Positions 1 through 7,937 of a stretch of 17,747 nt of DNA are shown here, in pieces. The translations under genes were made by a program, and so were the position numbers. The DNA is from Bacteroidales bacterium UBA1410 (GTDB lineage: Bacteria; Bacteroidota; Bacteroidia; Bacteroidales; Dysgonomonadaceae): contig DBPW01000045.1 in assembly GCA_002305015.1 (NCBI GenBank), positions 414 through 18,160 on the forward strand. Direction: 5' to 3'. Position 1 is the stretch's first letter, and each line of letters starts with the position of its first letter. The notes beneath the pieces were generated by a model, which saw only the letters and a list, made by a program, of their open reading frames with translations, was not told the origin of the DNA and did no database searches.

Positions 1-741
1 TATAACGATACGTTGTCGAATCAGTGTTTGTTTTATGCCGAAAAACTTTGGAACGAAAACGAACATTATGCCAAAAAGGATACTTCCCGCTTTTTGGAGA
101 AATTCAGAAATAACATGAAAATACTTGCTGCTCTTCAACTCTTTATTACCACCGATAATGATTCCTATGCACAACGATTCAACGAAACCATTTGGTCAGA
201 ACTCGACCGGATGGGCATGCCCGGTTTACTGATGGCTTTACAGGGATACCCTTATATGGATCAAGATTATCGAAACCAATTAAGAAATTATGTTGTGAGA
301 TATAAAAAGGGTTGTGATGATTTAGACAAGCAAAATCCTTATGGAGTGCCCATTGTGGCAAGAGGTTGGGGTGGAAACAGTGAGGTTATAAGGTGGGCAA
401 CGACGAACTATTATGCTCACAAATTCTTTCCGGATATCGTGGATTCCGAATATGTCTATAAAGGACTTAATTACATTTTTGGATGTCATCCTTATTCGAA
501 TGTTTCTTTTGTTTCGGCTGTAGGGACTCATTCTAAAAGAATTACATACGGAAACAATCGGGCAGATTTTAGCTTTATTGCCGGTGGTGTTGTTCCAGGT
601 TTATTGATTTTAAAACCTGATTTTCCGGAAAATAAAGAAAATTGGCCGTTTCTTTGGGGAGAAAATGAAGTTACTGTAGGAATTTGTGCCGACTATATTT
701 TTCTGTCAGCTGCCGTTCAGTACTTATTGAAAGAAAAATAA
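1..741 (+). CDS. GH9 family glycoside hydrolase, C-terminal part (5' end outside window)
   Basis: The reading frame is open from the first base, so this is the last 246 residues of a larger protein. The fold-specific C-terminal half of glycoside hydrolase family 9 (an alpha/alpha-six barrel, mostly endo-beta-1,4-glucanases) is recognisable: a DRMGMPGLL segment, an NPYG segment, a FGCHPYS segment, then SFIAGGVVPGLLILKPDFPE and WGENEV. The Glu of the NE pair (codon 667-669) is the expected catalytic acid. The paired Asp residues that activate water would lie upstream and cannot be seen. The usual HHR substrate-binding motif of GH9 is not obvious; the equivalent region reads SKRITYGNNR. The stop almost touches the next gene (GH95), so the two are likely co-transcribed. 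In a locus with GH95 and GH2, an endo-glucanase or xyloglucanase role is plausible. Family call fairly sure, substrate unsure. Confidence 0.75.
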   Translation, partial: YNDTLSNQCLFYAEKLWNENEHYAKKDTSRFLEKFRNNMKILAALQLFITTDNDSYAQRFNETIWSELDRMGMPGLLMALQGYPYMDQDYRNQLRNYVVRYKKGCDDLDKQNPYGVPIVARGWGGNSEVIRWATTNYYAHKFFPDIVDSEYVYKGLNYIFGCHPYSNVSFVSAVGTHSKRITYGNNRADFSFIAGGVVPGLLILKPDFPENKENWPFLWGENEVTVGICADYIFLSAAVQYLLKEK

Positions 742-748
742 ATTGATA

Positions 749-3223
749 ATGGGGAAGATGAAAAAACCAATTTTATTTGTTATGTTCAGTTTGATATTGA
801 CAACTACGGTTGCTATAGGTCAAGAATCGTTTTTAAAACTTTGGTACGATCATCCGGCTACACAATGGGTCGAAGCTCTACCCATTGGTAACGGGCGATT
901 GGGAGCTATGGTATTTGGTGACCCATGCAAAGAAATTATCCAGCTTAACGAAAATACGGTTTGGGCCGGACAACCAAACCGTAATGATAACCCGGAGGCA
1001 AAGGATGCTTTACCGGAAGTCAGAAAATTAATATTCGAGGGTAAATACAAAGAAGCCCAGAATTTAGTAGATGAGAAATTTATCAGTAAAACTTCTCATG
1101 GTATGCCTTATCAAACAGTTGGTAACCTCGAATTATTCTTTCCCGGACATGAAAATTATTCGGATTATTACAGGGAACTTGACCTTGAAAAAGCTTTGAC
1201 GACATCTCGTTATCGGGTAAACGGAATAAATTACACTACAGAAGTTTTTGCTTCTTATCCCGATCAAGTAATTATTGTCCGTATTTTTGGTGACAAAACC
1301 GGAGTTGTCAATTTTTCTGCCACGATGACAAGACCTTCAAAGTCGAATATTACTACAAAAGGAAATGACGAACTTATTTTATCGGGTATTACCAGCGATC
1401 ACGAAACTGTGAAGGGCGCTGTACAATTTGCGACCCACATAAAAATTTTAACTCATGGAGGCATCGCCTCTGCCAGTGAATCATCTTTGCATGTGTTCGA
1501 TGCTGATACTGCTACCATTTATATTTCAATTGCATCGAATTTTGTAAATTACAGTGATATCAGTGGAAACGCTTTTGAAAGAGCTAGTGCCTATCTTCAG
1601 CACGCTTTGAAAAAGGATTATAAGCAAATTATAGACGATCATATCAAAGACTACAGACAATACTTTAAACGAGTGAATCTAAATCTTGGCACAACAGATG
1701 CTGAGAAAAACCCTATTGATGTGCGTCTTCAACAGTTTTCTGGAGGTAATGATCCTCAATTGGTTACTTTGTATTTTCAATTTGGGCGTTATCTTCTCAT
1801 TTCTTCGTCGAGACCAGGGGGCCAACCGGCCAATCTACAAGGAATATGGAACGACAAATTATTTCCACCCTGGGATAGTAAATATACAGTTAATATAAAT
1901 ACCGAAATGAATTATTGGCCATCTGAAGTTACCAATCTTTCAGAAATGAATGAACCATTGGTGACAATGGTAAAGGAGCTTTCACAAAGCGGGCAGAAAA
2001 CTGCCAAGGATATGTATGGAATGCGAGGATGGGTGCTTCATCACAATACAGATATCTGGCGAATTAACGGTCCAGTAGATGGTGCATTTTGGGGAATGTG
2101 GCCAATGGGTGGAGCATGGCTTTGTCAGCATCTGTTTGATAAATATGAATACAACGGAAATAAAGATTACCTTGAATCGGTATATTCGGCGATGAAAGAG
2201 GCTTCTTTGTTTTTTCTCGATTTTTTGACAGAAGAACCCGAACATAAATGGCTTGTGGTATGTCCTTCTGTTTCCCCGGAAAATTCTCCAACCGTTCACC
2301 CCGAATTTTCCATATCCGCCGGCACAACGATGGATAATCAATTGGTTTTCGATCTGTTTACAAAAACAATTAAAGCTGCTGAGATTCTTAGGAAAGATAA
2401 AGGATTGGTCAAGAAGATGAAGAATGCTTTAAAACGTTTGCCACCCATGCAAATTGGACAATGGGGACAATTGCAGGAATGGATGCATGACTGGGACAAT
2501 CCAAACGATCACCACAGGCATGTTTCACATCTCTATGGGTTATATCCCAGCAATCAAATTTCACTTTATCGAACACCGGAATTATTTTCGGCTGCCAAAA
2601 CGTCCTTAATTGCTCGAGGTGATGAATCTACCGGATGGTCAATGGCATGGAAGGTGTGTTTATGGGCACGTTTGTTAGATGGTAATCATGCCTATAAGCT
2701 TATCACAGATCAATTAACTCCTGCTTTTCAAGAAGACGGGGAAGAAAGAGGGGGAACCTATCCCAACCTTTTTGATGCGCATCCACCTTTTCAAATCGAC
2801 GGTAATTTCGGTTGCACAGCAGGCATCGCAGAAATGCTTCTTCAAAGTCATGATGGAGCGATTCATTTTTTGCCCGCCTTACCGGATGATTGGGATAAAG
2901 GTGAAGTTTCGGGATTGAGAACGCGAGGAGGTTTCGAAGTAAGTTTTAATTGGGAAAATGGAATGATTCAGAAAATTGAGATTAAATCGAAGCTGGGAGG
3001 AAATTGTCGCATCCGGGTTCATAATGAACTTATGATGAGTGATGGTAAAGATTTAAAATCTGCATCAAACAATAATCCAAACACTTTTTTTGAAACTCCA
3101 CAAATAAAAGAGCCATTAATTTCAAATTCATCGAATCTGAGTCTTATGACTACAAAAACTTCTTATCTGTATGATTTCCCAACCAAAGCAGGTAAGACTT
3201 ATATTTTTGTCTTAAAACAATAA
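749..3223 (+). CDS. GH95 alpha-L-fucosidase / alpha-L-galactosidase, secreted
   Basis: About 824 residues, the normal length for GH95 inverting alpha-L-fucosidases and alpha-L-galactosidases. The N-terminus has a lysine-rich start, a hydrophobic core and a likely signal-peptidase I site near AIGQ/E, so the enzyme should be periplasmic or surface-associated. The first beta-rich domain begins with LPIGNGRLGAMVFG and NENTVWAGQPNRND. The catalytic (alpha/alpha)6 barrel carries NINTEMNYWP (Asn382 and Asn384, matching the Asn pair that activates water in the Bifidobacterium enzyme), CPSVSPEN (Glu511, the general acid) and FQIDGNFG (Asp684). HRHVSHLYGLYP at 590-600 is also typical. All expected catalytic residues are therefore present. 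Start: ATG at 749 is used; ATG at 758 gives an equally good signal peptide, and TTG at 743 is unlikely. It follows GH9 by a few bases and precedes GH2 by 54 bases. It would remove terminal alpha-L-Fuc or alpha-L-Gal from hemicellulose side chains; the sequence alone does not settle which. Confidence 0.93.
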   Translation: MGKMKKPILFVMFSLILTTTVAIGQESFLKLWYDHPATQWVEALPIGNGRLGAMVFGDPCKEIIQLNENTVWAGQPNRNDNPEAKDALPEVRKLIFEGKYKEAQNLVDEKFISKTSHGMPYQTVGNLELFFPGHENYSDYYRELDLEKALTTSRYRVNGINYTTEVFASYPDQVIIVRIFGDKTGVVNFSATMTRPSKSNITTKGNDELILSGITSDHETVKGAVQFATHIKILTHGGIASASESSLHVFDADTATIYISIASNFVNYSDISGNAFERASAYLQHALKKDYKQIIDDHIKDYRQYFKRVNLNLGTTDAEKNPIDVRLQQFSGGNDPQLVTLYFQFGRYLLISSSRPGGQPANLQGIWNDKLFPPWDSKYTVNINTEMNYWPSEVTNLSEMNEPLVTMVKELSQSGQKTAKDMYGMRGWVLHHNTDIWRINGPVDGAFWGMWPMGGAWLCQHLFDKYEYNGNKDYLESVYSAMKEASLFFLDFLTEEPEHKWLVVCPSVSPENSPTVHPEFSISAGTTMDNQLVFDLFTKTIKAAEILRKDKGLVKKMKNALKRLPPMQIGQWGQLQEWMHDWDNPNDHHRHVSHLYGLYPSNQISLYRTPELFSAAKTSLIARGDESTGWSMAWKVCLWARLLDGNHAYKLITDQLTPAFQEDGEERGGTYPNLFDAHPPFQIDGNFGCTAGIAEMLLQSHDGAIHFLPALPDDWDKGEVSGLRTRGGFEVSFNWENGMIQKIEIKSKLGGNCRIRVHNELMMSDGKDLKSASNNNPNTFFETPQIKEPLISNSSNLSLMTTKTSYLYDFPTKAGKTYIFVLKQ

Positions 3224-3277
3224 TTTTAAAGTAAAAAGGTCAATTCAAAAAATTGAAGAAAAATATTAGAAGAAATT

Positions 3278-6085
3278 ATGTCGATTATTAGAAGAGTAAA
3301 GAAATCTATTAACGGAATATTTTGGCATCATTTTTTTAAACTTACTTTTCAAATAGTGAGTGGGTGTTTTATTTGCTTGATTTCTTTTGCATTTGGGTTC
3401 AAACCCGACTCAGATATTCAAACCAAAGGCCAAGAAAGGGAACGCCTATGTCTTAACAAAGGATGGCGATTTTTTAAGTATGAGTCGGGCTCGATTGTCG
3501 ATAGTTTGATATATGATGCTCGTCCTACAGTATTAGACAATAGGGACGATAAACCTGCCGATGCCCGTCCGACGGAAGCCGTAAAAATAGAAGCTACGCG
3601 TCAAGTACTCAAACCATGGATTTTACCTACAGGAAATGCCTTCATTAAGAATCCACAAAAAAGATATATTCGTCCTCAAGGTGATCCGGGTATTGATTTT
3701 GCTTTTGTAAGACCGAATTTTGATGACAGTTCGTGGGAATGCGTGAATTTACCTCACGATTGGGCAATCAAAGGTCCTTTTTACGAGGGATGGGATGCAG
3801 AAGTGGGTGGCGGTATGGGGCGGCTGCCAAGTCCCGGAGTGGCATGGTATCGGAAAAAACTGGATATTCCACTTTCCGATGCAGGTAAATCAGTGTTTTT
3901 GGATGTGGAAGGGGCAATGTCTTATGCCATGGTCTGGTTGAACGGCCATTTGGTTGGCGGATGGCCATACGGGTATGCTTCCTGGCGTGTCGATTTAACT
4001 CCTTACGTCATACCCGGAGAAGAAAATCAATTGGCAATCCGTTTGGACAATCCACCGAATTCTTCCCGCTGGTATCCCGGTGGAGGAATTTATCGCAATG
4101 TTTGGTTAGTTAAAACGCATCCGGTTCATATAGAACAATGGGGAACCGTTGTAAAAGCTCGGGATGTGTCGAATTCATCGGCAATCATCGATTTGGAAGT
4201 CGATATCGATAACGATTCAAAAGAGGATGCCAATATTAACGTAATTACGCATATTTTCCTTTTGAATGCAGATGGAAGCAGGGTAAATAAACCTGTTGCT
4301 ACCTTTGTACCTTCGGAGATAACGATCAAACCAGGAGAAAGGATAAAAACGCATCATAGTATCGAGCTGAAAGATCCGCTTTTGTGGGGACCACCGCCAA
4401 CACAAAACCCCAACATGTATGTTGCCTCAACAGCGTTATTGCAGAATGATCAGGTTATCGATAAATACGATACCCCTTTTGGGATTCGTTCGATAACATT
4501 TGATTCCGAAAAAGGGGTTTTCGTTAATGGAGAACACATCTTTATAAAAGGTGTAAATCTTCATCATGATCTTGGAGCATTGGGAGCAGCATTTAACGTT
4601 ATAGCAGCCGAGCGTCAACTGGAAATATTGCGCGAAATGGGATGCAATGCAATTCGTACAGCCCATAATCCGCCTGCGCCTGAGTTGCTGGAATTAACCG
4701 ATCGGATGGGATTTCTTGTCATGGACGAGATTTTCGATTGCTGGGAATTAGGGAAAACACCATTGGATTTTCATCTGATTTTCCCGGAGTGGCATGAACA
4801 GGATTTGCGTGCCATGATCCGGCGCGACCGAAACCATCCTTCGGTATTCATGTGGAGTTTTGGAAATGAGGTTGGCGAACAATATACCGGTGAAGAAGGG
4901 GCTAAAGTGGCAAAAAGACTTTACGATATTGTAAAAGACGAAGATCCTACACGTCCGGCAACAGCTTCCATGAATTTTGCCAAACCTGACATGCCATTTC
5001 CACGCTGTGTGGATGTGATAAGTTTGAATTATCAGGGTGAAGGCATTCGTAATGATTCGGCCTATGCCGGACTTAAAGGAATTAGCACACCGCCACAGTT
5101 TTCTGCTTTCCACAAAGCATTTCCCGATAAAGTTATTCTCAGCAGTGAAAATGCGGCTACAGTAAGCAGTAGAGGAATCTATTCATTCCCTGTATTTGAG
5201 GGAATCAGTGCACCGGTAAAAGATGGTCAGGGAGGAGATCCCGTCATCAGACAAGTAAGTGCATACGAGCTTTACACGATGGAATTCGGCTCTTCGCCCG
5301 ACAAAGTGTTTGCCTCAGAAGATCGTCATCTTTATGTCGCAGGCGGATTCGTGTGGAGCGGATGGGATTATCTGGGAGAACCGACACCCTACTATTTGTC
5401 CCGAAGTTCCTATTGCGGCATCATCGATCTTGCGGGTTTCAAAAAAGATCGTTTTTTTCTTTATCAATCGCGTTGGCGACCTGACCTGCCAATGGCGCAC
5501 ATTCTTCCGCACTGGACATGGCCTGAACGTGTGGGTATGGTTACACCGGTACATGTGTTTACTTCGGGAGACGAAGCCGAGTTGTTTTTGAACGGAAAAT
5601 CTCTTGGAAGAAAGAAGAAAGGAAAATATGAATATCGTTTACGGTGGAATGATGTAAGTTATTCTCCCGGTGTGTTGAAGGTAATAGCCTACAGGAATGG
5701 GAAGAGATGGGCAGAGGACAGTGTAAAAACTGCGGGTGATGCCTATCGACTTGAAAGGGAAGCAGATCGATCAGAAATCAAAGCGGACGGTAACGATTTG
5801 TCTTTTGTGACGGTTCGTATAACGGACGAAGAAGGACTACTTGTACCCGGAGCGAATAATCTTATTCGATTTGCCATTGAAGGTCCCGGTGATATTATCG
5901 CCACCGATAATGGCGATGCAACCGATATGACGCCTTTCCCCGCTATAGAAAGGAAAGCTTTTAACGGCTTATGTCTTGTGATTGTACGATCGCAAGAAAA
6001 TAAACCCGGAACAATCAAAATTACGGCAGAGTCCGAGGGTTTGGAATCGGCAGAGATCTATATTTATTCAAAAGAAGAGAAATGA
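3278..6085 (+). CDS. GH2 beta-galactosidase-like glycoside hydrolase, secreted
   Basis: 935 residues, a retaining GH2 enzyme. The N-terminal region has a long basic stretch and a hydrophobic segment around residues 21-41, which fits an export signal. The sugar-binding domain (about 55-280) contains NLPHDWAIKGPF and SRWYPGGGIYRNVWL. An immunoglobulin-like domain follows (about 285-400). The TIM barrel (about 405-700) has KGVNLHHDLGALG, RTAHNPPAPELL, MWSFGNEVGEQ with the acid/base Glu531, and VILSSENAAT with the nucleophile Glu624. A DUF4982-like domain (about 757-812, AELFLNGKSLGRKKKGKYE) and a C-terminal Ig-like domain (about 825-930) complete it. Residues about 72-138 form an extra segment between the first strand and the FDDSSWE motif; as I recall, some Bacteroides GH2 galactosidases have a similar insert. 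The start has an AGAAGAAA stretch just upstream. The stop overlaps the ATG at 6082 (ATGA). Beta-galactosidase is the best guess, but GH2 also includes glucuronidases, mannosidases and arabinosidases. Confidence 0.9.
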   Translation: MSIIRRVKKSINGIFWHHFFKLTFQIVSGCFICLISFAFGFKPDSDIQTKGQERERLCLNKGWRFFKYESGSIVDSLIYDARPTVLDNRDDKPADARPTEAVKIEATRQVLKPWILPTGNAFIKNPQKRYIRPQGDPGIDFAFVRPNFDDSSWECVNLPHDWAIKGPFYEGWDAEVGGGMGRLPSPGVAWYRKKLDIPLSDAGKSVFLDVEGAMSYAMVWLNGHLVGGWPYGYASWRVDLTPYVIPGEENQLAIRLDNPPNSSRWYPGGGIYRNVWLVKTHPVHIEQWGTVVKARDVSNSSAIIDLEVDIDNDSKEDANINVITHIFLLNADGSRVNKPVATFVPSEITIKPGERIKTHHSIELKDPLLWGPPPTQNPNMYVASTALLQNDQVIDKYDTPFGIRSITFDSEKGVFVNGEHIFIKGVNLHHDLGALGAAFNVIAAERQLEILREMGCNAIRTAHNPPAPELLELTDRMGFLVMDEIFDCWELGKTPLDFHLIFPEWHEQDLRAMIRRDRNHPSVFMWSFGNEVGEQYTGEEGAKVAKRLYDIVKDEDPTRPATASMNFAKPDMPFPRCVDVISLNYQGEGIRNDSAYAGLKGISTPPQFSAFHKAFPDKVILSSENAATVSSRGIYSFPVFEGISAPVKDGQGGDPVIRQVSAYELYTMEFGSSPDKVFASEDRHLYVAGGFVWSGWDYLGEPTPYYLSRSSYCGIIDLAGFKKDRFFLYQSRWRPDLPMAHILPHWTWPERVGMVTPVHVFTSGDEAELFLNGKSLGRKKKGKYEYRLRWNDVSYSPGVLKVIAYRNGKRWAEDSVKTAGDAYRLEREADRSEIKADGNDLSFVTVRITDEEGLLVPGANNLIRFAIEGPGDIIATDNGDATDMTPFPAIERKAFNGLCLVIVRSQENKPGTIKITAESEGLESAEIYIYSKEEK

Positions 6086-6120
6086 AAACAAATTTATTTT
6101 TTAGCGGATGTTTTTTCTAT
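6082..6120 (+). other. Probable frameshift in a T run at the CE15 start
   Basis: The stop of the GH2 gene and an ATG at 6082 share the sequence ATGA, a classic coupled start, and an A/G-rich stretch (AAGAAGAGAA) stands just before it. That frame encodes MKTNLFFSGCFF, then leaves the CE15 frame and ends at a TAA near 6250. The CE15 frame itself has a TAG at 6102-6104 and its first ATG only at 6108. The run of six T at 6111-6116 is the crossing point. One extra T there would join MKTNLFFSGCFF directly to LCVVVQIFAQ/DPYP and produce a perfect signal peptide in the CE15 frame. So either a base is missing (true mutation or assembly error) or the run permits slippage. Seen directly: the frames and the run. 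Inferred: which explanation holds. Confidence 0.7.
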
Positions 6121-7670
6121 GCGTTGTTGTTCAAATTTTTGCACAAGATCCTTATCCGGATTTTCCTCCGGCAAATGTTACTGCTGAGCAGGATAGAGAT
6201 CAAATGTTGTGGCAATTGGGGCTTTCTTTCCCTACACTTCCCGATAAGGTAACCCACTACAACGCGACGATATTGCCTAAACTTCGTATTGAGGGAAGTG
6301 ATGTTTCTTTTAAACCGAAAGAAGAATCCAATCCCGATGGAATATGGACATGGGCAACCGATACTAGCTCAACTTCACAAGATGACTTTTGTGATGTAAT
6401 AACGGTAGCGCGAGCTGAGGATGGTCTGTGGAATAATTATATTCAATCATGGGAACCGGGAGGAGAATATTTTACAGGTTCTCAATTTTATCAGCCTTTA
6501 GCATTACATGATTTGAATGACATTACAGCTGAAAATTGGCATATTCGCAGGAACCAAATTTTTGAAGAAGTAAAGAAAATATGGGGTACTGTACCTCCTG
6601 CTGCCAACAATTTGAAAATTACCTGGGAGGTAGGTGATACTCTAATGGATACGGCCGATAACGGTATTCCTTATAAACAATATACCCTTACAGGCATCAT
6701 CGATACTTCTCTTTATCCGGCTGTTCGAGACATACCGAAACTGGTCGGAATTTTACGCATTCCTGCTCATTCAAAAGGCAAGGTACCTATTATCATAACT
6801 TTTGCTTGGAATTTTGGAGCACGACATCCGGCTTCAATAGAAGAAGAGGTTTGGAATAATTTTTCACCTTCGGGGATCGGAACATTGGCTTTTGATTATA
6901 CGCAACTTCAACCCGACAACGGTAAGTATTTAACCAGTTATCTGATTGGTTTGGTTAATCGCGGAAATTGGCGTAAACCCTATGATTGGGGAACTTTAGT
7001 AGCTTGGTCGTGGGGTGTGATTCGTTTTATCGATTATTTCGAATCCGATGCCAATAAAGATGTGAATGCTTCCAAAATAGGATTGACAGGGCATTCGCGA
7101 TTGGGAAAGGCGACATTGGTAACAATGGCATACGAACCCCGTATATCTATTTCGTTTCCGAGTTCTTCCGGCAGTTTGGGTGTGGTTCAAAGCAGGAGAC
7201 ATTGGGGACAGGATTTGTCAAACAGTTTGTGGGCTCAAGAATATCATTGGATGGCCGGCAATTTTATGTCCTATATGGGTGTTGATTCAAGTAGTTTGGA
7301 TGGGTACATGCCCAGAAAAGTTGTAAGAATGAAAGTTGATGGGGAATCTTTATTGGCTCTTTGTGCTCCACGTCCTATTTTCATTGGCTCAGGCGATTTC
7401 GTGGGTGATTCATGGGTAGATCCTTATGGACAGTATCTGAGCTGTGTTGCAGCTTCTTCTATTTATGAATTACTGGGAAAAAAAGGAATTGTAATGAAGG
7501 ATTCGATGGTATGGGACGATAAAAAAATACCCATGCCGTTAACCGATAAAGCCTATTTGGATGGAGATATCGGATATCGTCGTCATCGAGGAGGACATGT
7601 GGCAAGTCCAAATTACCCGGCTTTTGCGGTTTTTGTCAATAAACATTGGCACAGTATTGTTGAACATTAA
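6108..7670 (+). CDS. CE15 glucuronoyl-esterase-like alpha/beta hydrolase (N-terminus probably frameshifted)
   Basis: 520 residues as the frame stands. It resembles bacterial carbohydrate esterase family 15, which cleaves esters of glucuronic acid on xylan, including xylan-lignin crosslinks. Visible motifs are a WGTLVAWSWGVIRFIDYFE segment at about 294-312, the nucleophile elbow GHSRLGK with Ser330 (most CE15 members have Cys where His stands here), EYHWMAGNF at about 378-386, LCAPRPIFIGSGD at about 418-430, WVDPYGQYL, and the catalytic His497 in RRHRGGHVAS. At the place where canonical CE15 triads have Glu (about 23 residues after Ser330), this protein reads PSSSGSLG, so the acid is more likely Asp434 or Asp438 in the later loop. 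The first 13 residues look like the second half of a signal peptide without the charged N-region. The missing part is in another frame starting at ATG 6082, as described under the frameshift feature. A general acetylxylan-esterase-like role remains possible. Confidence 0.85.
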   Translation: MFFLCVVVQIFAQDPYPDFPPANVTAEQDRDQMLWQLGLSFPTLPDKVTHYNATILPKLRIEGSDVSFKPKEESNPDGIWTWATDTSSTSQDDFCDVITVARAEDGLWNNYIQSWEPGGEYFTGSQFYQPLALHDLNDITAENWHIRRNQIFEEVKKIWGTVPPAANNLKITWEVGDTLMDTADNGIPYKQYTLTGIIDTSLYPAVRDIPKLVGILRIPAHSKGKVPIIITFAWNFGARHPASIEEEVWNNFSPSGIGTLAFDYTQLQPDNGKYLTSYLIGLVNRGNWRKPYDWGTLVAWSWGVIRFIDYFESDANKDVNASKIGLTGHSRLGKATLVTMAYEPRISISFPSSSGSLGVVQSRRHWGQDLSNSLWAQEYHWMAGNFMSYMGVDSSSLDGYMPRKVVRMKVDGESLLALCAPRPIFIGSGDFVGDSWVDPYGQYLSCVAASSIYELLGKKGIVMKDSMVWDDKKIPMPLTDKAYLDGDIGYRRHRGGHVASPNYPAFAVFVNKHWHSIVEH

Positions 7671-7679
7671 GCCGGATTT

Positions 7680-7697
7680 AACGATTCTTCGTTTTTT
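7680..7697 (+). terminator. Weak possible intrinsic terminator after CE15
   Basis: Ten bases after the CE15 stop, AACGA and TCGTT form a 5-bp stem with a TTCT loop, followed directly by a run of six T that begins in the stem. The stem is short and low in GC, so termination may be partial. It is the only such structure between the upstream block and the susC promoter region. Confidence 0.35.
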
Positions 7698-7844
7698 ATC
7701 TTTTAAAATTATTGCTTACAATGAGGATGGATCCATTCCTTTACAAACTCCGGGATTAATTTTCTTTAATAATTTAACTATTAAGTGAGTATAAATAGAG
7801 ATTGTTTTTGTTTTAATCCCCTGTGTATTTAATTTTAAATTATT

Positions 7845-7918
7845 GGTAACATTATTTTCTCTTGATGTAACCTTCAGCAAAAAGAAGGTAACATTTGAGC
7901 AAATAATGCCGGTTACAT
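7845..7918 (+). promoter_or_regulatory. Operator-like array of four GGT(A/T)ACAT boxes
   Basis: Four near-identical 8-base boxes lie ahead of susC: GGTAACAT at 7845-7852 (+), ATGTAACC at 7865-7872 (the reverse complement, GGTTACAT on the - strand), GGTAACAT at 7887-7894 (+), and GGTTACAT at 7911-7918 (+). Start-to-start spacings are 20, 22 and 24 bases, close to two helical turns, so the boxes would face the same side of the DNA. Boxes two and three form an inverted repeat with 11-base arms (7865-7875 and 7884-7894), one mismatch and an 8-base loop. The last box ends five bases before the -7 element. This looks like an activator site for a PUL regulator such as a hybrid two-component or AraC-type protein; no regulator is encoded in the window. 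Confidence 0.6.
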
Positions 7919-7931
7919 TCGTTTATATTTG
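7894..7931 (+). promoter_or_regulatory. Candidate Bacteroidota promoter for susC (TATATTTG -7 element)
   Basis: TATATTTG at 7924-7931 matches the TAnnTTTG -7 consensus of the Bacteroidota housekeeping sigma factor. The nearest upstream TTTG (7894-7897) is 26 bases away, several more than the usual spacing to a -33 element, so the -33 side is poor. A weak -33 with regulator boxes right beside it fits an activator-dependent promoter. Transcription would start at about 7937-7939. Confidence 0.5.
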
Positions 7932-7937
7932 CCAAAA

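Noticed and set aside
743..760. TTG at 743 as the start of GH95
   Set aside because: ATG at 749 and ATG at 758 are in frame a few bases on, and both give cleaner signal peptides.
1982..2341. Overlapping open frames on the - strand within GH95
   Set aside because: They are low-complexity antisense shadows of conserved GH95 coding sequence.
3240..3256. Small inverted repeat between GH95 and GH2 (TCAATT and AATTGA)
   Set aside because: It has a 6-bp AT-rich stem without a T run, in a 54-base gap of a clear operon. It is likely chance.
7561..7788. Small + strand open frame crossing the CE15 end into the gap
   Set aside because: Half of it overlaps the conserved CE15 C-terminus in another frame, and the rest has no motif or ribosome-binding context. 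A gene remnant cannot be shown.
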